Shown: positions 32,339-40,825, counted from the stretch's first letter. The stretch is 64,000 nt of DNA from Faeciplasma sp964650705 (GCA_964650705.1 CAZYUJ010000001.1:1-64000), one strand, 5' to 3'. Made by a program: numbers and translations. The notes: a model not told the origin generated them from the letters alone.

Positions 32339-33247
32339 ATGAAATCCAAGAGCCGCCGTTTTGCGGCGGTCGACTTTTTGCTCATTTTGATGACGATACT
32401 GCCCTTGGTAGGCTGTATGATACTGAAAGTGCTGACTAAGCCTGCGAGCGAAGGAATCAGCATTTCGGGCGCACAGATCTATTTTACGATTCCGATGCCG
32501 ATTCAGGATCTGCCGATCACAGAGGCACAATTCAACTCTTGGGCGGTATTGATCTCGATCTTTGCGCTGTGTCTTTATATGACACACGGACTCAAGGTCA
32601 AGGCGGAGACAAAGCGTCAGTATATTGTTGAATGGATCGTAGAAAAGACTGAATCCATGGTAAACGAATCCATGGGAGATTTCTTTAAGGGCTACGCTCC
32701 CTTTATCGCATCAATTATTGCTTTGTCGGCTTTCTCAAGCCTGATGAGCTTGCTCGGGCTTTTCCCGCCGACGTCAGACATCAACATCGTAGGCGGCTGG
32801 GCTATCCTCGTATTTTTCCTGATAACCTATTACAAGCTTAAGGGCGGTTTCGGGAACTATTTGAAGAGCTTTACAGAGCCGATATTCATCATGACGCCGC
32901 TTAACATTTTGGGCGAGATCTCGACCCCTGTATCTATGGCGTTCCGACATTACGGCAACGTTCTGTCGGGCTCGGTCATAGCGGTGCTCATCGCCTCGGC
33001 TTTACAAGGTCTGTCATCCTTGCTTTTGGGATGGCTTCCGGGAATCCTCGGAGAGATTCCTTTCCTACAGATCGGTATTCCGGCTGTCTTGTCAGCATAC
33101 TTTGACGTTTTCAGCGGATGTATGCAAGCGTATATTTTTGCAATGCTGACGATGATGAACGTATCAGGCGCCTTCCCGGCTGATCTGTATGAAAAGAGAA
33201 TGGAAAAGAAGCGCTTAAAAAAACAAAAGATAAAAACAAATAATTAA
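32339..33247 (+). CDS. atpB: ATP synthase subunit a
   Basis: 302 residues, membrane stator subunit with the two half channels. The essential Arg is in SMAFRHYGNVLSG near residue 205, the most conserved segment of the family, and PLNILGEISTPVS lies before it. About 6 membrane segments; the C-terminus is very basic (KKRLKKQKIK). GGAGGTGATTG precedes the ATG at 32339. Works with the c ring encoded next; the ion type depends on both. Confidence 0.93.
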   Translation: MKSKSRRFAAVDFLLILMTILPLVGCMILKVLTKPASEGISISGAQIYFTIPMPIQDLPITEAQFNSWAVLISIFALCLYMTHGLKVKAETKRQYIVEWIVEKTESMVNESMGDFFKGYAPFIASIIALSAFSSLMSLLGLFPPTSDINIVGGWAILVFFLITYYKLKGGFGNYLKSFTEPIFIMTPLNILGEISTPVSMAFRHYGNVLSGSVIAVLIASALQGLSSLLLGWLPGILGEIPFLQIGIPAVLSAYFDVFSGCMQAYIFAMLTMMNVSGAFPADLYEKRMEKKRLKKQKIKTNN

Positions 33248-33267
33248 TTATTCTGGAGGAATTTATT

Positions 33268-33552
33268 ATGGAACTCGCAATCGGTATTATTTTAGGCTGC
33301 TGTGCCCTCGGCGCAGGTATTTGTATGGGTATCGGAGCTATCGGCCCCGGTATCGGTGAAGGTAACGCTGTAGCAAAAGCGTGTGAAGCTATCGGACGTC
33401 AGCCCGAAAGCAAGGGCGCAGTAACTTCCACCATGATCATGGGTTGTGCAATTTCGGAAACCACCGGTATTTATTCGCTCGTTATTGCTATCCTTTTGAT
33501 CTTTGTTGCTCCTAATATATTTATAAACATTCTTTCAAAAGCATTAGGATAA
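33268..33552 (+). CDS. atpE: ATP synthase subunit c, two-carboxylate Na+-type
   Basis: 94 residues, two-helix hairpin. Helix 1 contains GAIGPGIGEGNAVAKAC, loop RQPESKG, helix 2 CAISETTGIYSLVIA. By alignment with the Ilyobacter c subunit, Glu64 is the ion carboxylate, with Thr65, Thr66 and Tyr69 at the Na+-ligand places. Glu31 takes the place of Gln32. A Glu/Glu site is the two-carboxylate motif known from Fusobacterium nucleatum, which is Na+-coupled. A strong CTGGAGGAATT site suits the high copy number of the c subunit. Confidence 0.95.
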   Translation: MELAIGIILGCCALGAGICMGIGAIGPGIGEGNAVAKACEAIGRQPESKGAVTSTMIMGCAISETTGIYSLVIAILLIFVAPNIFINILSKALG

Positions 33553-33567
33553 TTAAGGAGAACAGAT

Positions 33568-34074
33568 ATGCAAACTTTGGAAGTCATTTCTGTCAATCTG
33601 TGGCAGATATTGATCTCTCTTATAAATCTTTTTTTACTGTTTTTGATAATTAAAAAGTTTCTTTTTAAGCCTGTGAAAAATATGCTGGCACAGCGCCAAA
33701 AGGAGCTCGACGAGCAGTATGAAGCGGCAGAAAACGCCGAGCTTCAAGCAAACGAGAACCGCAGGGTCTGGGAGGAAAAGCTTTCTGAGGCTGATGCTCA
33801 AGCAGATAATATTTTACAGAGCGCAACGGAAAACGCAAAATATCGCGGCGACAAGATGATAGCTGAGGCTAAAGAACGTGCCGACGGAATCATCCGCGTA
33901 GCGCAAAACGAAGCGGAGCTTGAACGCCAAAAGGCAACAGACGGTATCAAGCGTGAGATCGTTGAGGTTTCCGGCGCTCTCACAGAAAAAATGCTTGAAC
34001 GTGAGATCAATACCGAGGATCATCGTGCTCTGATCGATTCCTTCATCGAGAAGATAGGTGACGGCAATGAATGA
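33568..34074 (+). CDS. atpF: ATP synthase subunit b
   Basis: 168 residues: one membrane helix (LINLFLLFLIIKKFLF), then a long charged coiled coil rich in Ala/Glu/Arg (KELDEQYEAAENAELQANEN) that forms the peripheral stalk. AAGGAG precedes the ATG. The stop overlaps the start of atpH by eight bases, so the two are translationally coupled. Confidence 0.92.
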   Translation: MQTLEVISVNLWQILISLINLFLLFLIIKKFLFKPVKNMLAQRQKELDEQYEAAENAELQANENRRVWEEKLSEADAQADNILQSATENAKYRGDKMIAEAKERADGIIRVAQNEAELERQKATDGIKREIVEVSGALTEKMLEREINTEDHRALIDSFIEKIGDGNE

Positions 34075-34597
34075 GATCGCTAAGGAGTACGGAACGGCTC
34101 TTTTTATGCTTGCCTGTGAGAAAAACGAGCAAAAGACCTATGCTGAGGCTTTGGAAAGCATTAAAAAGACTTTTCTTGAAGATCCTCAATATACAGAGCT
34201 TCTGTCTTCTCCCGGCATTTCGCTGAAGGAGCGTCTGTGTTTTATTGATGAAGCCTTTTCAAACAGAGTTCCCGAATATGTTGTGTCATATTTGAAGCTC
34301 CTCTGTGAAAAGGGCAGAATTCAATATTTCATGGAATCCGCGGATGAATACAAAGCGCTTCTTGATGCTTCGGCGCATATTTCCAACGTAAAGATAACAA
34401 GCGCAGTTGAGCTTACAGATACAGAAAAACAAAAATTGATAAACAGACTTGAATTAATGGAAAAGGGCAAGGTTCACGCTGAATATTTCATCGATGAGGC
34501 TTTGCTCGGCGGTCTGATCATTGAGGTAGATGGCAAGGTTATGGACGGCAGTTTGCGCCATCGCTTACATGAGGTAAAGGAAGTGATGAATACATGA
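34067..34597 (+). CDS. atpH: ATP synthase subunit delta
   Basis: 176 residues. MNEIAKEYGTALFMLACEKN is the typical N-terminal start, and the C-terminal part (LLGGLIIEVDGKVMDGSLRH) is the family signature that binds the b stalk. AGGTGA in the 3' end of atpF precedes the ATG at 34067. Ends in an ATGA overlap with atpA. Confidence 0.92.
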   Translation: MNEIAKEYGTALFMLACEKNEQKTYAEALESIKKTFLEDPQYTELLSSPGISLKERLCFIDEAFSNRVPEYVVSYLKLLCEKGRIQYFMESADEYKALLDASAHISNVKITSAVELTDTEKQKLINRLELMEKGKVHAEYFIDEALLGGLIIEVDGKVMDGSLRHRLHEVKEVMNT

Positions 34598-36087
34598 GCA
34601 CAAGACCGGAAGAGATCAGCAGCGTAATTAAAGAACAAATTAAAAATTATAAATCCAAAATTGAGATGAAGGAAACGGGTACTGTAATTTTGGTCGGTGA
34701 CGGTATTGCACGAGTTTACGGCCTTCGCGAGTGCATGGCGAGTGAGCTCCTCGAATTTGAGGACGGAAGCTTCGGCATGGCTCAGAATTTGGAGACGGAA
34801 ACCGTTTCAGTCGCATTACTGTCAGACACAAACAGTATCAAGGAGGGTTCTTCCGTAAAGAGAACGGGAAAGGTTTTGTCGGTCCCTGTCGGTGAGGCAA
34901 TGCTCGGACGTGTCGTAAACGCTCTCGGTGCGCCCATTGACGGAAAAGGCCCGATCATAACTAACAAGACCCGCCCGATCGAATCGGAAGCTCCCGGTAT
35001 CATTGAAAGAAAAAGCGTGTCCGTCCCTCTTCAGACGGGTATAAAGGCAATTGACAGCATGATCCCCATAGGAAGAGGTCAGCGTGAGTTGATCATCGGT
35101 GACAGACAGACGGGAAAAACCGAGATCGCTATAGATACTATCATTAATCAGAAGAATACAGACGTTATCTGTATTTATGTTGCAATAGGCCAAAAGAACA
35201 GCTCCGTCGTTCAGCTCGCAAACGAGCTTGCCGCTAACGGCGCTATGGAATACACGATCATCGTATCCGCATCCGCTTCGGAATCAGCCCCGCTTCAGTA
35301 TGTTGCGCCCTATTCCGGCTGCGCTATGGCGGAATACTTCCGTGAGCAAGGAAAGGACGTACTCATTATATATGATGATCTTTCCAAGCACGCTGTTGCA
35401 TACCGTGCTTTGTCGCTTTTGATCCGCCGTCCCCCCGGACGAGAGGCTTATCCCGGTGACGTATTCTATCTTCATTCAAGATTGCTTGAGCGCGCGGCGT
35501 GTGTAGCTCCCGAATACGGGGGAGGATCTATTACAGCGCTCCCCTTGATCGAAACACAAGCCGGCGACGTCTCGGCTTATATTCCCACAAACGTAATATC
35601 TATTACCGACGGCCAGATCTTCCTTGAGACCGAATTGTTCCACGCAGGTGTTATGCCCGCCATCAACCCCGGTATTTCCGTCAGCCGTGTCGGAGGATCG
35701 GCACAGCTTAAGGGAATGAAGAAAGTATCCGGCGAGCTTAAGCTGCTTTATTCTCAATACCGTGAGCTACAGTCCTTTGCACAGTTCGGAAGCGATCTTG
35801 ATGCAGACACCAAAGCAAGACTCGCTCTCGGCGAGAGGATCGTTGAAGTCCTCAAGCAGGGAAGAAACGCACCTATCCGTGTAGGCTGTCAGGTAGCTAT
35901 CGTTTACGCTGTAATAAACGGGTTCCTTAATGATACTCCCGTTAAGGAAGTGAAGAACTATGAAGAGCGTCTTTACGAACTGCTCGAAAACAAGTATTCA
36001 AGCTTGCTTGAACGTGTTGAAGCAGGAAGCTGGGATGACGGAGATATAGAAGAACTCGAAAAAGCACTTCAAGAGATGAAGAGGTAA
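34594..36087 (+). CDS. atpA: ATP synthase subunit alpha
   Basis: 497 residues, non-catalytic nucleotide-binding subunit of F1. P-loop GDRQTGKT near residue 170, then the DELSD-like region as DDLSKHAVAYR, and NPGISVSRVGGSAQLKGMKK near the C-terminal third. Start by 4-base ATGA overlap with atpH. Confidence 0.96.
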   Translation: MSTRPEEISSVIKEQIKNYKSKIEMKETGTVILVGDGIARVYGLRECMASELLEFEDGSFGMAQNLETETVSVALLSDTNSIKEGSSVKRTGKVLSVPVGEAMLGRVVNALGAPIDGKGPIITNKTRPIESEAPGIIERKSVSVPLQTGIKAIDSMIPIGRGQRELIIGDRQTGKTEIAIDTIINQKNTDVICIYVAIGQKNSSVVQLANELAANGAMEYTIIVSASASESAPLQYVAPYSGCAMAEYFREQGKDVLIIYDDLSKHAVAYRALSLLIRRPPGREAYPGDVFYLHSRLLERAACVAPEYGGGSITALPLIETQAGDVSAYIPTNVISITDGQIFLETELFHAGVMPAINPGISVSRVGGSAQLKGMKKVSGELKLLYSQYRELQSFAQFGSDLDADTKARLALGERIVEVLKQGRNAPIRVGCQVAIVYAVINGFLNDTPVKEVKNYEERLYELLENKYSSLLERVEAGSWDDGDIEELEKALQEMKR

Positions 36088-36091
36088 TATC

Positions 36092-36895
36092 ATGGGTGCT
36101 GATATAAAACAATTGCGGACTCGAATAAAAAGCGTAGATTCTACGCTTCACCTGACAAAAGCGATGGGGCTCGTTGCGTCATCCAAGATCCGCAGAGCTA
36201 CCGATTCCATGAATAAGGGGAAAGAGTATGCAAATGCACTTGAGGAGACCATTTCTCTTTTGACGGCATACGATGAATGCAAAAAAACTCCGTATATGTC
36301 GGTTCGGGGAGAAAACAGAACGTGCTTGATCGTTATTGCGGGAGATCGCGGACTTGCGGGCGGATATAACGCAAATATTTTCCGCTTGTTAAGAGAATAT
36401 CCCGACGCAAAAATCATTCCCATCGGAAAAAGAGCCTGTGAGCGATTCGGAGAAACGCTTGTACGTGCCGAAAACTATTCATATTCAGATGCAATGACCC
36501 TTGCAAACGATATTTGCCGAGATTTTGTTGACGAAAAATTCGACAGATTCGGGATCGTCTGCACAAAATATCATTCATTAATGTCACAGGATGCCTATGT
36601 AAAGTGGCTTTTGCCGCTGTCGGAAGGCTCCAAAGACAAAGCAAGCAATGCCGTTTTTGAGCCGGATGAGCTCACCGTGCTGAATGCGGTCATTCCTGAG
36701 TATATAGCAGGTATGATCATCTCTTGTGTAAAGGAAAGCTTTGCGTGTGAGGTTGCGGCACGGCGTGTTGCTATGGACAGCGCCGGAAAGAACGCACAGG
36801 AAATGATAGATCGTCTCGGACTTGAATATAACCGCGCAAGACAGGGTGCGATCACACAAGAGATAACCGAAATCGTTGCAGGAAGCGGTATATAA
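36092..36895 (+). CDS. atpG: ATP synthase subunit gamma
   Basis: 267 residues, central stalk. N-terminal coil IKQLRTRIKSVDSTLHLTKA with MGLVASSKIRRA, and the C-terminal MDSAGKNAQEMIDRLGLEYN plus RARQGAITQEITEIV, which is the family signature. GAGGTAATATC precedes the ATG, 4 bases after atpA. Confidence 0.94.
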   Translation: MGADIKQLRTRIKSVDSTLHLTKAMGLVASSKIRRATDSMNKGKEYANALEETISLLTAYDECKKTPYMSVRGENRTCLIVIAGDRGLAGGYNANIFRLLREYPDAKIIPIGKRACERFGETLVRAENYSYSDAMTLANDICRDFVDEKFDRFGIVCTKYHSLMSQDAYVKWLLPLSEGSKDKASNAVFEPDELTVLNAVIPEYIAGMIISCVKESFACEVAARRVAMDSAGKNAQEMIDRLGLEYNRARQGAITQEITEIVAGSGI

Positions 36896-36916
36896 TTAAA
36901 GAAAGAAGAAATTAAT

Positions 36917-38317
36917 ATGTCAAAAATAGCAAAGGGAATCGTTTCACAGGTCATGGGACCTGTCGTTGACGTCACCTTCGAAGAAGGATTTCTGCCTTCC
37001 ATATACAATGCGCTGACAATGCAAAACGGAGAAAAAACTCTCACAGTCGAGGTAGCTCAGCACATTGGCGATAATATTGTTCGCTGTATCGCTATGTCCT
37101 CTACCGACGGCCTCAAGAGAGGAACTCCCGTAACCGATACCGGAAAGACTATCAGCGTACCTGTCGGAAGATCTACGCTGGGCAGAATCTTCAACGTCCT
37201 GGGTGACGTAGTTGATAATCAACCTTTTGATCATAATGTTGATCACTGGAATATTCACAGAGCTGCGCCAAGCTATAGCGAGCTCTCAACCTCGACTGAG
37301 GTTCTCGAAACGGGAATCAAGGTAATCGATCTTATCTGTCCTTATTCAAAGGGCGGAAAGGTCGGCTTGTTCGGCGGTGCAGGCGTCGGAAAAACCGTCT
37401 TGATCATGGAATTGATCAACAATATCGCAAAACAGCACGGCGGTCTTTCTGTTTTCACAGGTGTCGGAGAGCGTACCCGTGAAGGAAACGACCTTTATAA
37501 CGAAATGAAGGAATCGGGCGTTTTAGCCAACACCACGTTGGTATACGGCCAGATGAACGAACCTCCGGGAGCAAGAATGAGAGTTGCTCTTTCGGGACTT
37601 ACAATGGCTGAATACTTCCGAGATGAAGAGAATCAAGACGTCCTTTTGTTCATTGATAACATCTTCCGATTCACTCAAGCAGGCAGCGAGGTCTCCGCTC
37701 TGCTGGGACGTATGCCCAGTGCGGTTGGTTATCAGCCTACTCTTGCGACTGAAATGGGTGATCTTCAGGAACGCATTACGTCTACGAAAAAAGGCTCCAT
37801 CACCTCGATCCAGGCTGTATACGTTCCCGCGGACGACTTGACCGACCCTGCTCCTGCTACTACGTTTGCTCACTTGGATGCTACGACCGTACTTTCGAGA
37901 AGTATTTCGTCACAGGGTATTTACCCTGCGGTCGATCCGCTTGAATCTACAAGCCGTATCCTTTCTCCCGACATACTCGGTGAAGAGCATTACTCAGTAG
38001 CTCGTGAGGTTCAGCGTATATTGCAAAGATATAAAGAATTAATGGACATTATTGCTATCATGGGTATGGATGAACTCTCCGATGAGGATAAGCTCTTAGT
38101 CCAAAGAGCAAGAAAGATTCAAAGATTCCTTTCTCAGCCCTTCGATGTTTCCGAGAAGTTTACAGGCATCCCCGGAGCTTACGTCCCTCTTAGCGAAACC
38201 ATTCGCGGTTTTAAGGAGATCATTGAGGGCAAGCACGACGATCTGCCCGAATCTGCTTTCTTGTTTGTCGGTACCATTGATGAAGCCGTAGAGAAGGCGA
38301 AGAAGGTGGCAAGATGA
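36917..38317 (+). CDS. atpD: ATP synthase subunit beta
   Basis: 466 residues, catalytic subunit. P-loop GGAGVGKT, catalytic Glu in GVGERTREGNDLY, the GER loop and the DELSDEDKLLV motif that contacts gamma. AAAGAAGAAATTAAT lies before the ATG, weaker than in other genes, suggesting tuned translation. The stop overlaps atpC by 4 bases. Confidence 0.97.
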   Translation: MSKIAKGIVSQVMGPVVDVTFEEGFLPSIYNALTMQNGEKTLTVEVAQHIGDNIVRCIAMSSTDGLKRGTPVTDTGKTISVPVGRSTLGRIFNVLGDVVDNQPFDHNVDHWNIHRAAPSYSELSTSTEVLETGIKVIDLICPYSKGGKVGLFGGAGVGKTVLIMELINNIAKQHGGLSVFTGVGERTREGNDLYNEMKESGVLANTTLVYGQMNEPPGARMRVALSGLTMAEYFRDEENQDVLLFIDNIFRFTQAGSEVSALLGRMPSAVGYQPTLATEMGDLQERITSTKKGSITSIQAVYVPADDLTDPAPATTFAHLDATTVLSRSISSQGIYPAVDPLESTSRILSPDILGEEHYSVAREVQRILQRYKELMDIIAIMGMDELSDEDKLLVQRARKIQRFLSQPFDVSEKFTGIPGAYVPLSETIRGFKEIIEGKHDDLPESAFLFVGTIDEAVEKAKKVAR

Positions 38318-38574
38318 GATCTTATTTGCTTAAGATATCTTCTCCAGAGGGTGATCTGTTCAGCGGCGACGTCGTAAAGCTATGCGTGCGCGGAACAGAG
38401 GGCGATCTTGCCGTTATGGCAGGACATATTCCGTTCGTCTCTTACGTCAAGCCCTGCGATTGCAAAATCGAGCTTGAAGACGGAAGCGAAAAGATCGGTC
38501 ATATACAAAGCGGTGTATTGACTGTTTCAAAGGAGAAAGTGATCCTTCTCACAGGGGATCTTGCTTGGAATTGA
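38314..38574 (+). CDS. atpC: ATP synthase subunit epsilon, short form
   Basis: 86 residues only. It has the N-terminal beta-sandwich (SPEGDLFSGDVVKLCVRGTE, DLAVMAGHIPFV, IQSGVLTVSKEKVILL) that binds gamma and the c ring. The roughly 45-residue C-terminal helical hairpin, which inhibits ATP hydrolysis in many bacteria, is missing. The stop codon is clean and is followed by unrelated intergenic DNA, so I see a naturally short gene and not a frameshift. Ends the operon; no strong terminator was found. Confidence 0.9.
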   Translation: MRSYLLKISSPEGDLFSGDVVKLCVRGTEGDLAVMAGHIPFVSYVKPCDCKIELEDGSEKIGHIQSGVLTVSKEKVILLTGDLAWN

Positions 38575-38675
38575 TCCGCCTTAGCGTCAATACCGTAAGA
38601 TCGAAAAACAGTATAGCTGTGATATGATCAGTTTGATGAACGAAAATTTAACGGAGATGATGTATTATTACGGTA

Positions 38676-39401
38676 ATGCTAACAAGTTCACTTGGTGGTT
38701 CAAGCAAGGTAAACGGAACACGAGTACCCTCCATATTAATTCAGCGTAATGGCTTGTTAGATAGCCTTAAATCAATTTGGAAACAGGATGCAAATGTACT
38801 TATTATTTGTGCCGACCCGTTTGACTACAACAAGAACGATAGTGTTTGTGCTTGCCTAAGGGAGTCTTTCCCTATGAGCGGGTTAAGCATCTCCCATATC
38901 GACAAGTGTGACGGTAGAAATCCAAATGCTGTTGACAACTTAGATAGTGTTGACGTTCTTGTTTTGGCAGGCGGTCATGTGCCTACACAAAACAAGTTTA
39001 TGGAACAACTCTGTTTAAGAGAACGGCTACGGGACTATCAAGGTATCATTGTTGCATGGAGCGCAGGCTCTATGAACTGTGCAGATAACGTATATGCCGG
39101 TCCGGAACTTGAGGGCGAAGCAATTGACCCATCTTATAAGCGGTGGATTACGGGCCTTGGATTGACCGATATTAATGTTTTCCCTCATTTCCAAAGCCTT
39201 AAAGATGACTACTTGGACGGCCTGCGGTTAATCGAAGATATCACTTTTGCAGATAGTATCGGTCATGAAATAATTGCATTGAATGATGGCAGTTATATAT
39301 TGATTGCCGATGGAAAATCTACTCTCTACGGAGAAGCATACATGATTAAGGACGGTAAGCAGTGGCAAATTTGTAAGGATGGAGAAATCCTTGTTTTGTA
39401 A
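38676..39401 (+). CDS. Peptidase E-like (S51) protein
   Basis: 241 residues. Type 1 glutamine amidotransferase-like fold; the nucleophile Ser is in VAWSAGSMN, preceded by VLVLAGGHVPTQN and followed by GLGLTDINVFPHF. The family hydrolyses Asp-X dipeptides or acts as cyanophycinase; GDxHxx residues are not obvious, so specificity is open. The ATG at 38676 follows directly an in-frame stop, and no strong ribosome site is visible. AT content is higher than in the atp operon. Flanks resemble those of the RidA gene nearby, consistent with accessory DNA. Confidence 0.75.
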   Translation: MLTSSLGGSSKVNGTRVPSILIQRNGLLDSLKSIWKQDANVLIICADPFDYNKNDSVCACLRESFPMSGLSISHIDKCDGRNPNAVDNLDSVDVLVLAGGHVPTQNKFMEQLCLRERLRDYQGIIVAWSAGSMNCADNVYAGPELEGEAIDPSYKRWITGLGLTDINVFPHFQSLKDDYLDGLRLIEDITFADSIGHEIIALNDGSYILIADGKSTLYGEAYMIKDGKQWQICKDGEILVL

Positions 39402-39406
39402 TACCA

Positions 39407-39456
39407 AAATCATAGTTCTATCAATCCCAAATATCAAACAGTTAAAGCAGGGGCGA
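39407..39456 (+). repeat. Downstream flank repeat, copy 1
   Basis: The words ATAGTT, TATCAAAC-GTTAAAGCAGGGGCG recur at 39981-40030 after the RidA gene; roughly 80% identical by eye over about 48 bases. Confidence 0.6.
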
Positions 39457-39473
39457 AACCCCTGCTTTTTTTG
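39446..39473 (+). terminator. Terminator after the peptidase E-like gene
   Basis: AGCAGGGG-CGAAA-CCCCTGCT followed by seven T. Confidence 0.9.
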
Positions 39474-39553
39474 CGCCTGAGCAAAGCGTGATATTGAAAA
39501 TTCGCCATATCTGTGACAGGATCAGTTTAATGAACTTGAATTCGTAAAACCAT

Positions 39554-39581
39554 TTGACTTTTCGAACATATGTGCTATAAT
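39554..39581 (+). promoter_or_regulatory. Promoter of the RidA-family gene
   Basis: TTGACT (39554-39559), 16-base spacer, TATAAT (39576-39581). Confidence 0.75.
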
Positions 39582-39614
39582 TGTGTTATTCAAATAATTC
39601 AGGAGGATACAAAC

Positions 39615-39977
39615 ATGATTGAAAGACACGATATTAACGAAGATTGGGCACATACGGGTATCATCAAGGCGGGGGATTTTTGCTTCCTTGGCTACTGTGT
39701 CGGAAATGTGGGCGGTACGATTGAAGAACAAATCAACGGTGCATTTGACGATATGGAGAGAAAACTGGCACTCGTTGGGCTTACTCTGGACGATGTGGTT
39801 CAAATGGATTGTCTTTTTAGAGATGTTTGGAATATCCCGGTCATGGAAAAGGTCATTAAAGAGCGGTTCAACGGTAGGTATCCTGTGCGCAAGTCCATCC
39901 AGACCGAATTTGCCCATAAGGGCGGAAACGATGGTCTGCAATTTCAGGTTGATGGAGTTGCATATTGCAAAAAGTAA
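39615..39977 (+). CDS. RidA/YjgF-family protein
   Basis: 120 residues, compact Rid fold. Marks: AGDFCFLGYCVGNVGGTIEE, DDMERKLALVGLTLDDVVQM and VMEKVIKERFNGRYPVRKSI. RidA enzymes deaminate reactive imine/enamine intermediates; the Arg expected near the end of the family motif (R-x-x-x-E) is present as PVRKSIQTE. AGGAGG lies 8 bases before the ATG at 39615. Own promoter, mono-cistronic. Downstream flank resembles that of the peptidase E gene. Confidence 0.82.
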   Translation: MIERHDINEDWAHTGIIKAGDFCFLGYCVGNVGGTIEEQINGAFDDMERKLALVGLTLDDVVQMDCLFRDVWNIPVMEKVIKERFNGRYPVRKSIQTEFAHKGGNDGLQFQVDGVAYCKK

Positions 39978-39980
39978 AAA

Positions 39981-40030
39981 TTAATAGTTATACCAATCTC
40001 AATATATCAAACGGTTAAAGCAGGGGCGAG
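39981..40030 (+). repeat. Downstream flank repeat, copy 2
   Basis: Related to 39407-39456, but the right arm of the hairpin (GCTGGGG) no longer pairs well, so the terminator function is lost or weakened. 40031-40200 holds no gene I can support. Confidence 0.55.
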
Positions 40031-40202
40031 GCTGGGGTATTTTTCTTTTGATGAGAGTGACCGACGCAGGGCCGCAAATTCGCAAGGATCTGCGGATTGA
40101 GTGCTTCGATATCTTGCACATTAAACAAAATACGGGCGCAAAATTGTTCAAATGTCCGAATAACACGAGCGAAGCGAGTTTCGTTTCTCCCGCAACCATA
40201 AG

Positions 40203-40237
40203 AAAGACTCCTAATCTCAGGATTAGGAGTCTTTTTT
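40203..40237 (+). terminator. Terminator in the accessory strip
   Basis: AGACTCCTAATC-TCAG-GATTAGGAGTCT followed by TTTTT. No intact gene lies directly upstream. Confidence 0.85.
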
Positions 40238-40358
40238 ATCATTCTGTGATGCAAATCTAGTAGCCATGCTTGAAATCTGTTCAATAATCTCGTATTACTT
40301 ATTATGTGAGCAAAAAGTTCAGCTCAACATATTAAAAACCGTATACGGAGGATTTTTT

Positions 40359-40502
40359 ATGGGAAAACGAGCAATAACTGCTAATTTGCTGCAGGAGTTT
40401 GAAGATGATATGAGAGAAAGCGAAAAGAGTTCTGCAACAATTGAAAAATACTTAAGAGATATACAGCATTTGAAGCATTTAAGAGAATGCGTGATAGTGT
40501 AA
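40359..40502 (+). pseudogene. N-terminal fragment of a tyrosine recombinase
   Basis: A strong GGAGGATTTTTT site and ATG start a 47-codon ORF: MGKRAITANLLQEFEDDMRE, SEKSSATIEKYLRDIQHL. This is the SAM-like core-binding N-terminus of phage-type integrases and XerC relatives. The rest of the gene, including all catalytic residues, is missing. Remnant of an integrative element. Confidence 0.7.
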
Positions 40503-40606
40503 GAAACTGTGAGGCTGACGAAGAACTCAAAAAGTTGTTCGAGATATTTGTGGATAGAGTAGATGTGTTTGAGGGCTATGTCACCATAGCCCTCAATGTT
40601 TTTTAT
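40503..40606 (+). pseudogene. C-terminal fragment resembling a serine recombinase
   Basis: In another frame (EELKKLFEIFVDRVDVFEGY, VTIALN) the sequence matches the usual C-terminus of large serine recombinases (FVDRVEV-type end). Only about 35 codons remain. Its 3' part forms the hairpin GAGGGCTATG/CATAGCCCTC (40571-40594) followed by a T run, which is a good terminator. Assignment is from pattern memory. Confidence 0.4.
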
Positions 40607-40651
40607 ATCCTCGGTTTTACAGGTAAAGTACATTCCTTTGAAAATGAGAAA

Positions 40652-40685
40652 AGACCACCACTTGATTTTCATCAAATGGTGGTCT
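40652..40685. repeat. Hairpin in the recombinase remnant
   Basis: AGACCACCA and TGGTGGTCT pair perfectly around a 16-base loop that itself contains TTGATTTTCATCAA. Confidence 0.7.
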
Positions 40686-40689
40686 GGAA

Positions 40690-40716
40690 TGGTGGAGGCG
40701 ACGGGAATCTGAACCC
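40690..40716 (-). repeat. Duplicate of the tmRNA 3' end (attachment-site-like)
   Basis: TGGTGGAGGCGACGGGAATC followed by T and GAACCC copies the last 26 bases of ssrA (40859-40884) with one inserted base. The direct repeats are 169 bp apart. Integrative elements commonly target the ssrA 3' end, and the recombinase fragment next to it fits a partly deleted island. Confidence 0.75.
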
Positions 40717-40749
40717 AGCAGTATTCCGCGCAAGCTCGGAAAACTGCAT

Positions 40750-40796
40750 AAGTTGCGACATACAGACGATAAACGTGAGTCGTTATGTCGCAACTT
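40750..40796. repeat. Long inverted repeat next to the att-like copy
   Basis: AAGTTGCGACATA (40750-40762) and TATGTCGCAACTT (40784-40796) are perfect 13-base arms with an inner weaker pairing. Possible recombinase binding site or RNA hairpin. Confidence 0.7.
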
Positions 40797-40825
40797 GCGT
40801 GTCCAATTAACGAACACCCAACCAA

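Noticed and set aside
38600..40030. Integron gene cassettes
   Set aside because: Flanks are similar but show no attC-type structure, and there is no integron integrase; only a tyrosine recombinase N-terminus lies nearby.
40690..40716. A tRNA or second tmRNA gene
   Set aside because: Only the last 26 bases of the tmRNA are copied, with an inserted base; no acceptor partner or other arms exist.
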